DNA from: an uncultured Azospirillum sp.
GTDB taxonomy: Bacteria; Pseudomonadota; Alphaproteobacteria; RF32; CAG-239
Reading direction: 5' to 3'
DNA length: 6,178 bases
Assembly: GCA_946184595.1 (NCBI GenBank)
Contig: CAMHFM010000047.1
Span: 1 to 6,178 of the forward strand
The position numbers and the translations under genes were made by a program. The notes under the pieces are model-generated. The model searched no databases, was not told the DNA's origin, and worked only from the letters and a program-made list of their open reading frames with translations. This document shows positions 1 through 6,178 of the stretch, in pieces (the stretch's first letter is position 1; the number at the start of each line of letters is the position of its first letter).

Positions 1-1209
1 AGCTGACTCTTCGTTCATATCTGCTAAGGTCAACTTATCAGCACCTTCTTCTAATACGTTAATCAAATTTGATGTGAAATTCTCACGATTTTGAAGAATT
101 GCATAATTGTTACCAAATTCAGAAGCCATAGCACGCAATGAACTGATAGCAGCATCAACATCTTTTAATGTTTCAGTGATTTTTTCGTCTGTGCTCCAAT
201 CCGTAACCGGTTCCAAGCCTAAACCTTCGGCTGTTGCGTCTGCGCCTTTAATAAACAAGTCTGAACTACGATCTTCATTAAAGACAACTGTTAAATCATC
301 ATTCTTCAACAGGTTAACGCCTTTATAACCACTATCATTAGCCATATCTGTAATTTGAACGAGAATGTTATTGAATTGCTCCATATAAGCAGCACGAGCA
401 GCACTACCTGCTGTTCCGCTTAAGGTAATACCTTTAGTTGTTCCACTAACAGAAACTTCTGTTCCTTTTTCTGACGTAACAACAATTTTACCATCAGAAA
501 CTTCAAAAGTAAGACCTTCAACAGCATTTCCGCTAGCATCTTTCAAATCACCTGCAGCTGTTGCCAAATTTGTCTTCAAGCCATCTAATGTTGCTGAAGT
601 TTCAACAAAAACATCTGCTCCACCAGCATTTAATTTGAAACCGTAACCATCAAATGTAGATTCCACAGTACTACCATCTTTAATCGTAATTTGTCCGGTC
701 GTAGCATCATATGAAGCAACAATTGTATTTGCTAAACCCCAGCCGCCATCATCTACAGCTTTATGCATTTGAGTATTAATAGCAGTCATCAATTCATCGC
801 CAGTATATTCAGATTCAAACTCTCTGGCAACAGCGCCGGCTGTGAATGAATAAGTTTTCTTTGCTGTTGCAGAAAATGTACCGGAAGAAGTAACTGTTGG
901 AGAATTTTCACCGCGAGCAGAGTTTGCAACTGCTTTTGCTTGCTCAACGAAAGAGGTGATTGATTCAATACCTTCATTAGCGGCTTTAATTGTTGAAATA
1001 CCCTGTCCCATACTATCTAACAAAGAACTCAAATCTCCGGCACGGTTATTCAAAGAAAGAGCTGTATAATAAGAGCTTGGGTTATCAATTGCTGAGTTAA
1101 CCTTCTTGCCTGAAGATAAGCGATCCTGTGTCCGATCCATAAGGCTGGCGGTACCTTGTAAAGATAACAAGTTAGAACGCATACTTGCTGTTAATGAAAT
1201 ATCTGACAT
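1..1209 (-). CDS. fliC: Flagellin, filament subunit (3' end cut off by window edge)
   Basis: Structural subunit of the flagellar filament, exported through the flagellar type III apparatus and polymerised outside the cell. The minus-strand frame is open for 403 codons from ATG at 1207-1209 to the window edge. The N-terminal D0/D1 helix region (residues about 1-100) carries the family signature: SLTASMRSNLLSLQ, then SSGKKVNSAIDNPSSYYTA, SLNNRAGDLSSLLDSMGQG and FVEQAKAVANSAR. Residues about 101-265 are a Ser/Thr/Gly/Ala-rich variable section, expected to be the exposed D2/D3 part. From about 268 the helical C-terminal D1 returns (AAYMEQFNNILVQITDMAND, GYKGVNLL, then SSLRAMASEFGNNYAILQNR and ADMNEESA). 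The usual terminal stretch ending near SVLRLF is missing, so about 35-40 residues lie outside. The start is supported by GGAGG 6 nt upstream. Only one flagellin is visible; paralogues may exist outside. No cysteine is present, as is usual for flagellins. The family call is secure; the symbol is the generic one. Confidence 0.96.
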   Translation of the reverse strand, partial: MSDISLTASMRSNLLSLQGTASLMDRTQDRLSSGKKVNSAIDNPSSYYTALSLNNRAGDLSSLLDSMGQGISTIKAANEGIESITSFVEQAKAVANSARGENSPTVTSSGTFSATAKKTYSFTAGAVAREFESEYTGDELMTAINTQMHKAVDDGGWGLANTIVASYDATTGQITIKDGSTVESTFDGYGFKLNAGGADVFVETSATLDGLKTNLATAAGDLKDASGNAVEGLTFEVSDGKIVVTSEKGTEVSVSGTTKGITLSGTAGSAARAAYMEQFNNILVQITDMANDSGYKGVNLLKNDDLTVVFNEDRSSDLFIKGADATAEGLGLEPVTDWSTDEKITETLKDVDAAISSLRAMASEFGNNYAILQNRENFTSNLINVLEEGADKLTLADMNEESA

Positions 1210-1215
1210 ATTTTT

Positions 1216-1220
1216 CCTCC
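1216..1220 (-). promoter_or_regulatory. Ribosome binding site of flagellin
   Basis: On the minus strand GGAGG sits 6 nt before the ATG at 1209 (GGAGGAAAAATATG). This is a strong Shine-Dalgarno match at good spacing, it fits a highly translated filament protein, and it fixes the start codon. Confidence 0.9.
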
Positions 1221-1314
1221 AAAACTGTTACTGTTTATTAGTAATAAAGTTACCTTAAAAACAAACTGTTGCAATTTTTTTTTACAACTTAGTCACAAGC
1301 GATATTCTTTGACG

Positions 1315-1326
1315 AGAAAGCTTTCT
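1315..1326. repeat. 12-bp perfect palindrome in the flagellin leader
   Basis: AGAAAGCTTTCT reads the same on both strands. It lies in the predicted flagellin leader just downstream of the sigma-54 start site. It could be a dimeric protein-binding site or form a 4-bp hairpin with an AGCU loop in the RNA. No known operator consensus was recognised. Confidence 0.5.
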
Positions 1327-1349
1327 GCTTGAACTCCTGATTTTTAACA

Positions 1350-1365
1350 TGCAAATATTATGCCA
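1350..1365 (-). promoter_or_regulatory. Sigma-54 (RpoN) -24/-12 promoter for flagellin
   Basis: The minus strand reads TTGGCATAATATTTGCAT. It matches the RpoN consensus (TGGCAC-N5-TTGCA/T): the -24 GG and the -12 GC are separated by exactly 10 bases, and TGGCA and TTGCA are both intact. The predicted start is near 1339, about 130 nt before the flagellin ATG. Sigma-54 control of flagellin is established in Caulobacter and other polarly flagellated bacteria, where an enhancer-binding protein of the FlbD/FlrC type activates it. No sigma-28 box (TAAA-N15-GCCGATAA) was seen in this intergenic region. Confidence 0.78.
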
Positions 1366-1410
1366 AAATCCATTAATACTATCTATTTTTCTACTAAAAT
1401 TTCTCATTTT

Positions 1411-1442
1411 TCCAAAATATATATTTTTCGTCCAAATATATA
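1411..1442. repeat. Two near-identical 12/13-bp direct repeats, 20 bp apart
   Basis: TCCAAAATATATA at 1411-1423 and TCCAAATATATA at 1431-1442 have start points 20 bp apart, about two helical turns. They lie about 72-103 bp upstream of the predicted sigma-54 start, where enhancer-binding proteins usually bind, and the second copy touches the -35 element of the divergent promoter. The region is AT-rich, so part of the similarity may be compositional. No bound protein can be named. Confidence 0.35.
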
Positions 1443-1469
1443 GACAAAACGCATCAAATATGATACAAT
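1441..1469 (+). promoter_or_regulatory. Sigma-70-type promoter (upstream, P1) for the large gene
   Basis: TAGACA at 1441-1446 (5 of 6 to TTGACA), a 17-bp spacer, and TACAAT at 1464-1469 (5 of 6 to TATAAT), with an extended -10 TGA directly before it. The predicted start is about 1476, giving a leader of about 55 nt. On matches and spacing this is the best-formed housekeeping promoter in the intergenic region. Confidence 0.6.
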
Positions 1470-1472
1470 AAA

Positions 1473-1501
1473 TTAAATTTTAACCAATCTTCTTGTATAA
1501 T
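1473..1501 (+). promoter_or_regulatory. Second possible sigma-70-type promoter (P2) for the large gene
   Basis: A perfect TATAAT stands at 1496-1501 with a weak -35 TTAAAT at 1473-1478 and a 17-bp spacer. The start would be about 1508, only about 22 nt before the ATG. The -10 is ideal, but the -35 matches only 3 of 6 and the surroundings are AT-rich, so it ranks below P1. Confidence 0.4.
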
Positions 1502-1518
1502 TAGTCGAATTTAAGTCC

Positions 1519-1523
1519 GGAGA
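1519..1523 (+). promoter_or_regulatory. Ribosome binding site of the large gene
   Basis: GGAGA ends 6 nt before ATG at 1530. The good match and spacing support 1530 as the true start. Confidence 0.8.
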
Positions 1524-1529
1524 ATAAAT

Positions 1530-4500
1530 ATGGCTGATGAACAACAAACCTTTGAAGAAATGCTTCGTAGTTACAATCTAACCTCAGAAGAAAAAACTCG
1601 TGTTGAAGAACAGCAAGGAAAAAAACCTTTTACGGCTGATACCTTAAAGGATTTTATCTTAAAAATGCGTAGCGAAAATGCTAAAGAAGTTGCCCAAAGA
1701 AAAGATGGCAAAATAGACTACGATGAATTGCAGGTCGCTTGGGAAACTGTTAAAGATGCTAAACAAGGTGATGACCTTTACAATACTAAAGTTGCTTTAC
1801 AAGAAAAATCTGAAATTGCGATGCAAAATGTCGCCCCTGAATTGGATATGGCAACAGCACCTGAAATTTCTGAATGGTTGAAAATTAACAACAGTCTCGG
1901 AAATGATGCCAATAAACAAAGAAACGAGCAACTTGCCGGACGCTTGAATGCTTTTTATCAACAATATGATAATGATAACGGCTTAGGATCTGTCTCTCCG
2001 GAAACTGCAGAGCTTATCGCTAAAAATCAAAAACAATTAGAAGCAGACTATGGTGATTTTGATCCATTTGCTGAAGCAAACGGCTTGATTAAAGATGAGC
2101 AATTTGCAAATTCAAAAGTTTTCTATGACAATCTGAAAATTGAAAACAAAGACCCGAACAGTGATGAAGTCGATAAAGAGCAATATAAAAAAGATATGCT
2201 CGCTTTGGCTAAAAGAGAAGCTATTGCTGCACTGAGTGTACAGCCGAATTTTTACCAATTACCAAAAGAAGAAAGAGATAGTTTATTTAAGGCATCTGTT
2301 GCGCAATTTTTAGAAGAAGGATGTGTCTCTATTCTTGTTTCAGACATGGCTGCTCAATTAGCACAACGAGCCGATACTTCACCTAAACCATCGAGTAAAG
2401 AATTAAGGGCCCAAGCTTCTGCTATTATGAAGGGTTTTGCAAAAAATCCTAAACAAGCAACAGTAAGTAATTCTGCCGCTAACGGTGCATATGCCGCTCG
2501 TTTACAACAACAAGTTAATTTTGAAAAACGCATTGCTCAAAAATCCGGAGTTCGCGGATTATGGGGTAAAATTAAAGCTGTTAAAAAGAATTTTGAACAA
2601 AAGCACCCTAAAACGGCAGGTGTTTTAAAAGTCTTAGGTAACTTAGGTTTAACGATAGGCGTTAACGTTGTTTCCGGACCTGCAGGATTGGCCGCATTAA
2701 GCGCATACCGCTTATATAAAGCCTATAAAGAAGCAAAAGTTGACCGTGCTAAAGAAAACAGTAATAAAAGCATGATCAGTTATATGTTTACTTCTACCAA
2801 ATATCGTCAAAAATTGATCGGTTCTACAGTCGGTATAGCTTTTGCGGCAGTTGGTATGGGAACCGGCGGTATTGATGCTAACGGTTTGATCGGACAAGGT
2901 ATAAGCCATGGTTGGGGACATGCTGTTGATAGCCTTTCGAATATGGCAAGTGGGGTTTGGAACGGATTAACACATCCTGTAACGGCTATAAAATCAACCT
3001 TTGGCGACGGTAATCTTTTAAATACTGCTAAAAGCTTTGCTTTGCCAAAAGACGGTCTGAGAATAGCCAGACTGTCCACTACACTCGGAACTTTTGCCGA
3101 CAGAATGGGAACAAAAATTTATGAAGCCAAAAAACAAGGTAAAAAATTTGCTTTGGGAAGTGCTTTATTAGATGCCGTTGTTACTGCCGGAACTGTTGCC
3201 ATGACATCTTATGTTCAAGACACAGGAGATGCTGCCACGGATCCGACACCGATACCGGAACCAGAACCAGAACCAACTCCAGCACCGGAACCGACACCAA
3301 TACCGGTAAATCCGCATCCGGAAACCACGCCAACGCCTGCACCGGAAACCACGCCAACGCCTGCACCGGAAACCACTCCAACGCCTGCACCGGAAACCAC
3401 GCCAACGCCTGAGACTACACCAGAAGAAACTCCAGAAGAGCAAACTCGAGATGAGACTTATTATCAAGAAGAAAAAGATGCTTTGAAGCCGGAAGGCGAG
3501 AATTCTTTGAAAAAAGATATTAACATAGCTCGTAAAGATGATGATTATACAATTGAAGATGCTATTGAAACCAATATTGACAATCGCGTTGAAGATGCTG
3601 ATTTAACCGCTCAACAGGGTGAAGAACTCAAAAATTATGTAAAATCTGAATTTGACGGCGAGGATGGTACCGTAGATGGCGAGATTAATGATGAAAAAAT
3701 CAGCCGCGGCGATGTCAGACGCACCATGAATAGAGTCGAAGATACTTTGGATTCTATGAAAAACAATGCTGATGAAGTTTTGTTCGCTGAAAATCTGCAA
3801 AATATTCCAAAGTTTACTGATACACCGGCAGAAAGTTTCAGCCATGATACAAGAGCTCCTGAATTTTATAAAGGAATGTCCGATACCATTGAAAAAATGC
3901 AAAATAGTGATGCTCGTCCATCAGATGTTATGCGTGAAGCTGTCAAAAATGGAGAATTATCGCCAGAGCAAGCAGCAGTTATGAATGAACGTTGGGCAGA
4001 ATTATATAAGCAGAGTCATAATGCCGATGAAACTCTGGATATTATGAAAAAAGATTATCTCAATGAACAGAAATATTGGGCAGCTCAGCAAGAAAACACT
4101 AATTTAGAAGGTCGAGCCGGAGTTGAGCCTGACAATGAGTCCGGATCTTTAAAACCAGACGCGCCAGGAAAGCCTGTTGAACAAATGGGCGTTCCATCAA
4201 ATGATGATGCTGTAAAGGGCTCAGAAAATGAAGACTTGGCAACTAAGAAGGGGGCAACTGATCTTGGAAATAATGATACCTCTGCAGATGGCGCTTCGGA
4301 AGGAGAAAAGCCGAAGGTCATTAAAGAAGAAACTGAAATAAATAAAGGTAGTGAAGCAGCCGTTCCTGAGGGTAACGAAGCAACCATTGTCTCCAGATAC
4401 GGAACTTTTGATAGAGCTCTTTATGATGCTGCTCCTTTTAGTATGGAAGATGCCGCTAAATTACAAAATGGACAAATCGTATTTACCAAAGATGAATTAG

Positions 4501-5966
4501 GTAATGTCTTCTGTATGGGTAAAGATGACAACGGAAATGCCTTTAGAATGACAGTTGGAACAAACTTTACTAAAACCGGTACATCCTATGGTTCTCATAC
4601 ATGGATTGATGTCCCTGAGGATAATCCGCATTATGGTGCCGTTAAAGGCTATCTCTTAGAATGTAAAGATGATTTTGCTAGAATGCATGCTGAAATGGAT
4701 ACACAGAGCGAAAGAGATGGCTATATTGATGAGATTATGCAAAAGATTAAAAACCATGACTTTGAAATCGTTAAAGCTGAAGACCTCGGTAAAGATGTTC
4801 CTTCTGCCGGAAATGCGGTAGAGGGTGCTTCGCCACAACAAGAAACTACCGTTGTTTCTAAAGGTACTAATCAACAAGCAGCTCAGGTTGTTAAAAATGG
4901 CAATAATGGCACTGTTATAAACAATGAAGACACTGGAGCTACAATTCAATCCACAACTTTAGAAAGCGATCCGGCAAAAGATGTGCTTGAAGATGCAGGA
5001 GATGCCGTCAAAGATATTCATGATACATTGAATGGTGATGAAGGATCGACACCGACAAGTGTAACGGCCAATTCCGTTATCAACAATGAAACTATTGTTG
5101 CGCAGGCTCGCAATAATATGGAGACTATCACAACTTATTTAGGCGCAGAAGAGTTTTCCGATGTGAATAGTGACAGTGCACATTACCAAGAATTAATGGC
5201 ACAAGGAAAATATAAAGAAGCCGGAGAATTTTTCAAAGACACCTATTTAGGGGGCGAGAGTTCTCAAGATACAGAAAAATATGAATTACTCCATAAATAT
5301 TATGAATTGGCCTTAAAGGGAGATAAAAGCGCTGCTGCATTATCGGGCATTAATGTTGAAGTAAAAGGAGATCAATTTGTTCAATTACAAGTTACCCCTA
5401 ATCAAGACAGTCCAGAGTGGAAAACCTTTAATTCTGAATATCAAACAGCTTTAGAAAAAGAAGGGGCTTTTGCTAAAGGTGAAGATGTCAAATTAGCTCA
5501 AGCCGTAATGGATTTGCATAACAACAACATTAAGCTTGGTTCTGAAGAAGCTCAGGCTTATATTTTAAAAGCAACAGGACATGAAAACACACAGTTTCCT
5601 GAATTTTATAATCAAAGGGCTATCATATTGGGGCTAAATTCTGGAAGCGATAGAAGTGCATTGAATGCATATCTTCAGAACCCCGATGAGGCAGGACAGG
5701 TTCATGATCTTTTTACCAAAAAAGAATTTATAGAAGAATCTATGGGGCAATCTGCAGAAAATGATTATTTCCACTGGCTTAATCATAAGTTAGAAGCTTC
5801 TGATGAGATACAAGCTAATGCTCCTAAGCTCACAAAGGCACAGCAATTAATAGCTGAAGCTCGTGAACGTATAACTCCTCGCGGCACTTCATCAACCAAT
5901 GTTGACAGTAAAGACTTTGCATATCGACAAGCTATTCGTGATGCAAAAAATAACTCTATTGTCTAA
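1530..5966 (+). CDS. Very large acidic modular protein of unknown function (1478 aa)
   Basis: I do not recognise this protein. The intact frame has a good ribosome binding site and codon use like that of flagellin, so it is a real gene. Visible layout: residues 1-340 are charged, mostly helical and soluble, with an EF-hand-like half loop at 58-67 (KDGKIDYDEL). Residues 340-563 are Lys-rich with three hydrophobic segments at about 364-393, 429-448 and 540-562, each preceded by a basic stretch. Residues 572-645 are a Pro/Thr/Glu linker with 8-residue ETTPTPAP repeats. Residues 646-1478 are acidic, with an EF-hand-like loop at 712-723, a duplicated KDxxGNxF motif at 987-1007, and a TPR-like helix pair near 1218-1270. 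There is no N-terminal signal peptide, no obvious catalytic motif, and few cysteines. The three apolar segments suggest membrane association, with the linker holding the acidic part away from it; this is inference. Alternatives considered are a secreted or effector-like protein, a surface scaffold or a phage tape-measure protein. It is divergent from flagellin and has its own promoters, so a motility role is unproven. Confidence 0.9.
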   Translation: MADEQQTFEEMLRSYNLTSEEKTRVEEQQGKKPFTADTLKDFILKMRSENAKEVAQRKDGKIDYDELQVAWETVKDAKQGDDLYNTKVALQEKSEIAMQNVAPELDMATAPEISEWLKINNSLGNDANKQRNEQLAGRLNAFYQQYDNDNGLGSVSPETAELIAKNQKQLEADYGDFDPFAEANGLIKDEQFANSKVFYDNLKIENKDPNSDEVDKEQYKKDMLALAKREAIAALSVQPNFYQLPKEERDSLFKASVAQFLEEGCVSILVSDMAAQLAQRADTSPKPSSKELRAQASAIMKGFAKNPKQATVSNSAANGAYAARLQQQVNFEKRIAQKSGVRGLWGKIKAVKKNFEQKHPKTAGVLKVLGNLGLTIGVNVVSGPAGLAALSAYRLYKAYKEAKVDRAKENSNKSMISYMFTSTKYRQKLIGSTVGIAFAAVGMGTGGIDANGLIGQGISHGWGHAVDSLSNMASGVWNGLTHPVTAIKSTFGDGNLLNTAKSFALPKDGLRIARLSTTLGTFADRMGTKIYEAKKQGKKFALGSALLDAVVTAGTVAMTSYVQDTGDAATDPTPIPEPEPEPTPAPEPTPIPVNPHPETTPTPAPETTPTPAPETTPTPAPETTPTPETTPEETPEEQTRDETYYQEEKDALKPEGENSLKKDINIARKDDDYTIEDAIETNIDNRVEDADLTAQQGEELKNYVKSEFDGEDGTVDGEINDEKISRGDVRRTMNRVEDTLDSMKNNADEVLFAENLQNIPKFTDTPAESFSHDTRAPEFYKGMSDTIEKMQNSDARPSDVMREAVKNGELSPEQAAVMNERWAELYKQSHNADETLDIMKKDYLNEQKYWAAQQENTNLEGRAGVEPDNESGSLKPDAPGKPVEQMGVPSNDDAVKGSENEDLATKKGATDLGNNDTSADGASEGEKPKVIKEETEINKGSEAAVPEGNEATIVSRYGTFDRALYDAAPFSMEDAAKLQNGQIVFTKDELGNVFCMGKDDNGNAFRMTVGTNFTKTGTSYGSHTWIDVPEDNPHYGAVKGYLLECKDDFARMHAEMDTQSERDGYIDEIMQKIKNHDFEIVKAEDLGKDVPSAGNAVEGASPQQETTVVSKGTNQQAAQVVKNGNNGTVINNEDTGATIQSTTLESDPAKDVLEDAGDAVKDIHDTLNGDEGSTPTSVTANSVINNETIVAQARNNMETITTYLGAEEFSDVNSDSAHYQELMAQGKYKEAGEFFKDTYLGGESSQDTEKYELLHKYYELALKGDKSAAALSGINVEVKGDQFVQLQVTPNQDSPEWKTFNSEYQTALEKEGAFAKGEDVKLAQAVMDLHNNNIKLGSEEAQAYILKATGHENTQFPEFYNQRAIILGLNSGSDRSALNAYLQNPDEAGQVHDLFTKKEFIEESMGQSAENDYFHWLNHKLEASDEIQANAPKLTKAQQLIAEARERITPRGTSSTNVDSKDFAYRQAIRDAKNNSIV
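3321..3410 (+). repeat. 24-bp tandem repeat encoding ETTPTPAP, 3.75 copies
   Basis: Units start at 3321, 3345, 3369 and 3393 (the last is 18 of 24 bp). They are identical apart from a silent ACG to ACT change in unit three. Each encodes Glu-Thr-Thr-Pro-Thr-Pro-Ala-Pro (residues 598-627) inside a longer Pro-rich stretch that begins with PTPIPEPEPEPTPAPEP at 572. The unit length is a multiple of three, so gain or loss of copies keeps the frame. Near-identity at the DNA level points to recent slippage or unequal exchange. Such sequences form stiff extended linkers. Confidence 0.95.
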
Positions 5967-6036
5967 AAATATTATTGGCCAATTTTGATTATTAGAAAAT
6001 TTATCGAAAAAATTGTCGATTTTGACAAAATAATTG

Positions 6037-6065
6037 TTGCATTGCCGTAAAAATTGTGATATATT
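6037..6065 (+). promoter_or_regulatory. Possible promoter for the gene at 6103
   Basis: TATATT at 6060-6065 is preceded at exactly 17 bp by TTGCAT (6037-6042). The start would be about 6072, some 30 nt before the ATG. The -35 match is only partial (TTG). A perfect TTGACA lies at 6022-6027 but has no good -10 at normal spacing. The spacer 5967-6102 otherwise holds only AT-rich sequence with short weak inverted repeats. Confidence 0.4.
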
Positions 6066-6085
6066 ACGTGCAATATTGATATTTT

Positions 6086-6092
6086 AAGGGAG
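6086..6092 (+). promoter_or_regulatory. Ribosome binding site of the gene at 6103
   Basis: AAGGGAG lies 10 nt before ATG at 6103. It is a purine-rich site of moderate strength at slightly long spacing, and it supports the start of the partial gene. Confidence 0.6.
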
Positions 6093-6102
6093 CACAAAAA
6101 CA

Positions 6103-6178
6103 ATGGAACGCACTGAAATTAATGAAATTCTTGGAAAAATTGAAGCTGGAAAATTGGACGACATCAGCGAAGATACAT
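6103..6178 (+). CDS. Start of an unidentified gene (cut off by window edge)
   Basis: Twenty-five codons are visible with no stop, beginning MERTEINEILGKIEAGKL and then an acidic DDISED. The segment looks like an amphipathic helix, and no family is recognisable from this much. It follows the large gene in the same direction after 136 bases, with its own ribosome binding site and a possible promoter, so it could be read from its own start or by read-through. The call as a coding region rests on the ribosome binding site, the open frame and codon use like that of its neighbours. Confidence 0.6.
   Translation, partial: MERTEINEILGKIEAGKLDDISEDT

Larger units (their letters stand above)
1210..1339 (-). 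promoter_or_regulatory. Flagellin mRNA 5' leader, about 130 nt, possibly structured
   Basis: If transcription starts 12 bases after the -12 element of the sigma-54 site, the flagellin message has a leader of about 130 nt with no AUG in it. Near its 5' end the minus strand reads CAAGC, the 12-base palindrome AGAAAGCTTTCT, a 14-nt spacer, then GCTTG. The outer CAAGC/GCTTG arms (plus coordinates 1327-1331 and 1296-1300) could close a small two-level stem. A run of nine A follows (plus coordinates 1275-1283). In Caulobacter the flagellin mRNA leader is the target of the post-transcriptional regulator FlbT, which gives a precedent for a long regulatory leader; FlbT action here is inference. The start site is predicted, not measured. 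Confidence 0.45.

Noticed and set aside
107..977. Short open frames at 107-328 (+) and 789-977 (-) inside the flagellin gene
   Set aside because: They overlap the conserved flagellin frame in other frames, have no ribosome binding site, and their products look like shadow translations.
1269..1290. Housekeeping promoter for flagellin with TTGCAA as -35
   Set aside because: No acceptable -10 lies at 16-18 bp, whereas the sigma-54 site upstream is far stronger.
1473..1483. CtrA-type site (TTAA-N7-TTAA) before the large gene
   Set aside because: The two TTAA boxes are separated by 3 bases, not 7, and TTAA is common in such AT-rich DNA.
3168..3467. Overlapping antisense frames that encode Gly/Val- or Arg/Trp-rich repeats
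   Set aside because: They are the reverse complement of the Pro-rich 24-bp repeat; the repetitive products follow from the sense codons, and no initiation signals are present.
2712..4949. Other antisense and +2/+3 frames of 70-100 codons within the large gene
   Set aside because: Frames of this length are expected by chance opposite a long gene with this codon bias; none has a convincing start region or composition.
1530..5966. Phage tape-measure protein
   Set aside because: Length and apolar segments would allow it, but there are no phage structural genes in view, a flagellin gene is next door, and a Pro-rich repeat linker followed by a long acidic region is not typical.
6003..6028. Possible rho-independent terminator after the large gene (ATCGA...TCGAT, and TTGTC...GACAA)
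   Set aside because: The stems are only 5 bp, AT-rich and mutually overlapping, and no proper T-run follows. The 10-bp palindrome ATTGGCCAAT at 5974-5983 also lacks a loop and a T-run.

Overview
The window looks like chromosomal DNA from a flagellated, low-GC alphaproteobacterium. The flagellin has the N-terminal signature typical of Rhodospirillales-like and related Alphaproteobacteria, and the base composition is AT-rich throughout. Together these suggest one of the AT-rich, often host-associated or uncultured alphaproteobacterial lineages, but the genus cannot be named from this sequence. Base and codon use look alike across the genes, with no transposase, integrase, tRNA, CRISPR array or other mark of a mobile element.

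Layout. Positions 1-1209 (minus strand) hold a flagellin gene cut off at its 3' end by the window edge; 403 residues are visible and roughly the last 35-40 are missing. Positions 1210-1529 are a 320-base divergent regulatory region. It carries a near-ideal sigma-54 (-24/-12) promoter reading towards flagellin, a roughly 130-nt leader with a possible folded element, and two housekeeping-type promoters reading the other way. Positions 1530-5966 (plus strand) are one 1478-codon gene for a large, acidic, modular protein that I do not recognise. It has a helical soluble N-terminal part, a lysine-rich region with three hydrophobic segments, a Pro/Thr/Glu linker made of 8-residue repeats, and a long acidic C-terminal part with an EF-hand-like loop, a short duplicated motif and a TPR-like helix pair. 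Positions 5967-6102 are a spacer with a possible promoter for a third gene. That gene starts at 6103 and runs off the window after 25 codons.

How the parts relate. Flagellin is the filament subunit, and its sigma-54 promoter fits late-class flagellar control as known from Caulobacter-type hierarchies. The large gene is transcribed divergently from its own sigma-70-like promoters, so sharing an intergenic region with flagellin does not by itself make it a flagellar gene. The most unusual item is the 1478-residue protein: its modular layout (soluble, hydrophobic, rigid linker, acidic) resembles a membrane-anchored or exported multidomain protein, but no signal peptide or known catalytic motif was seen.
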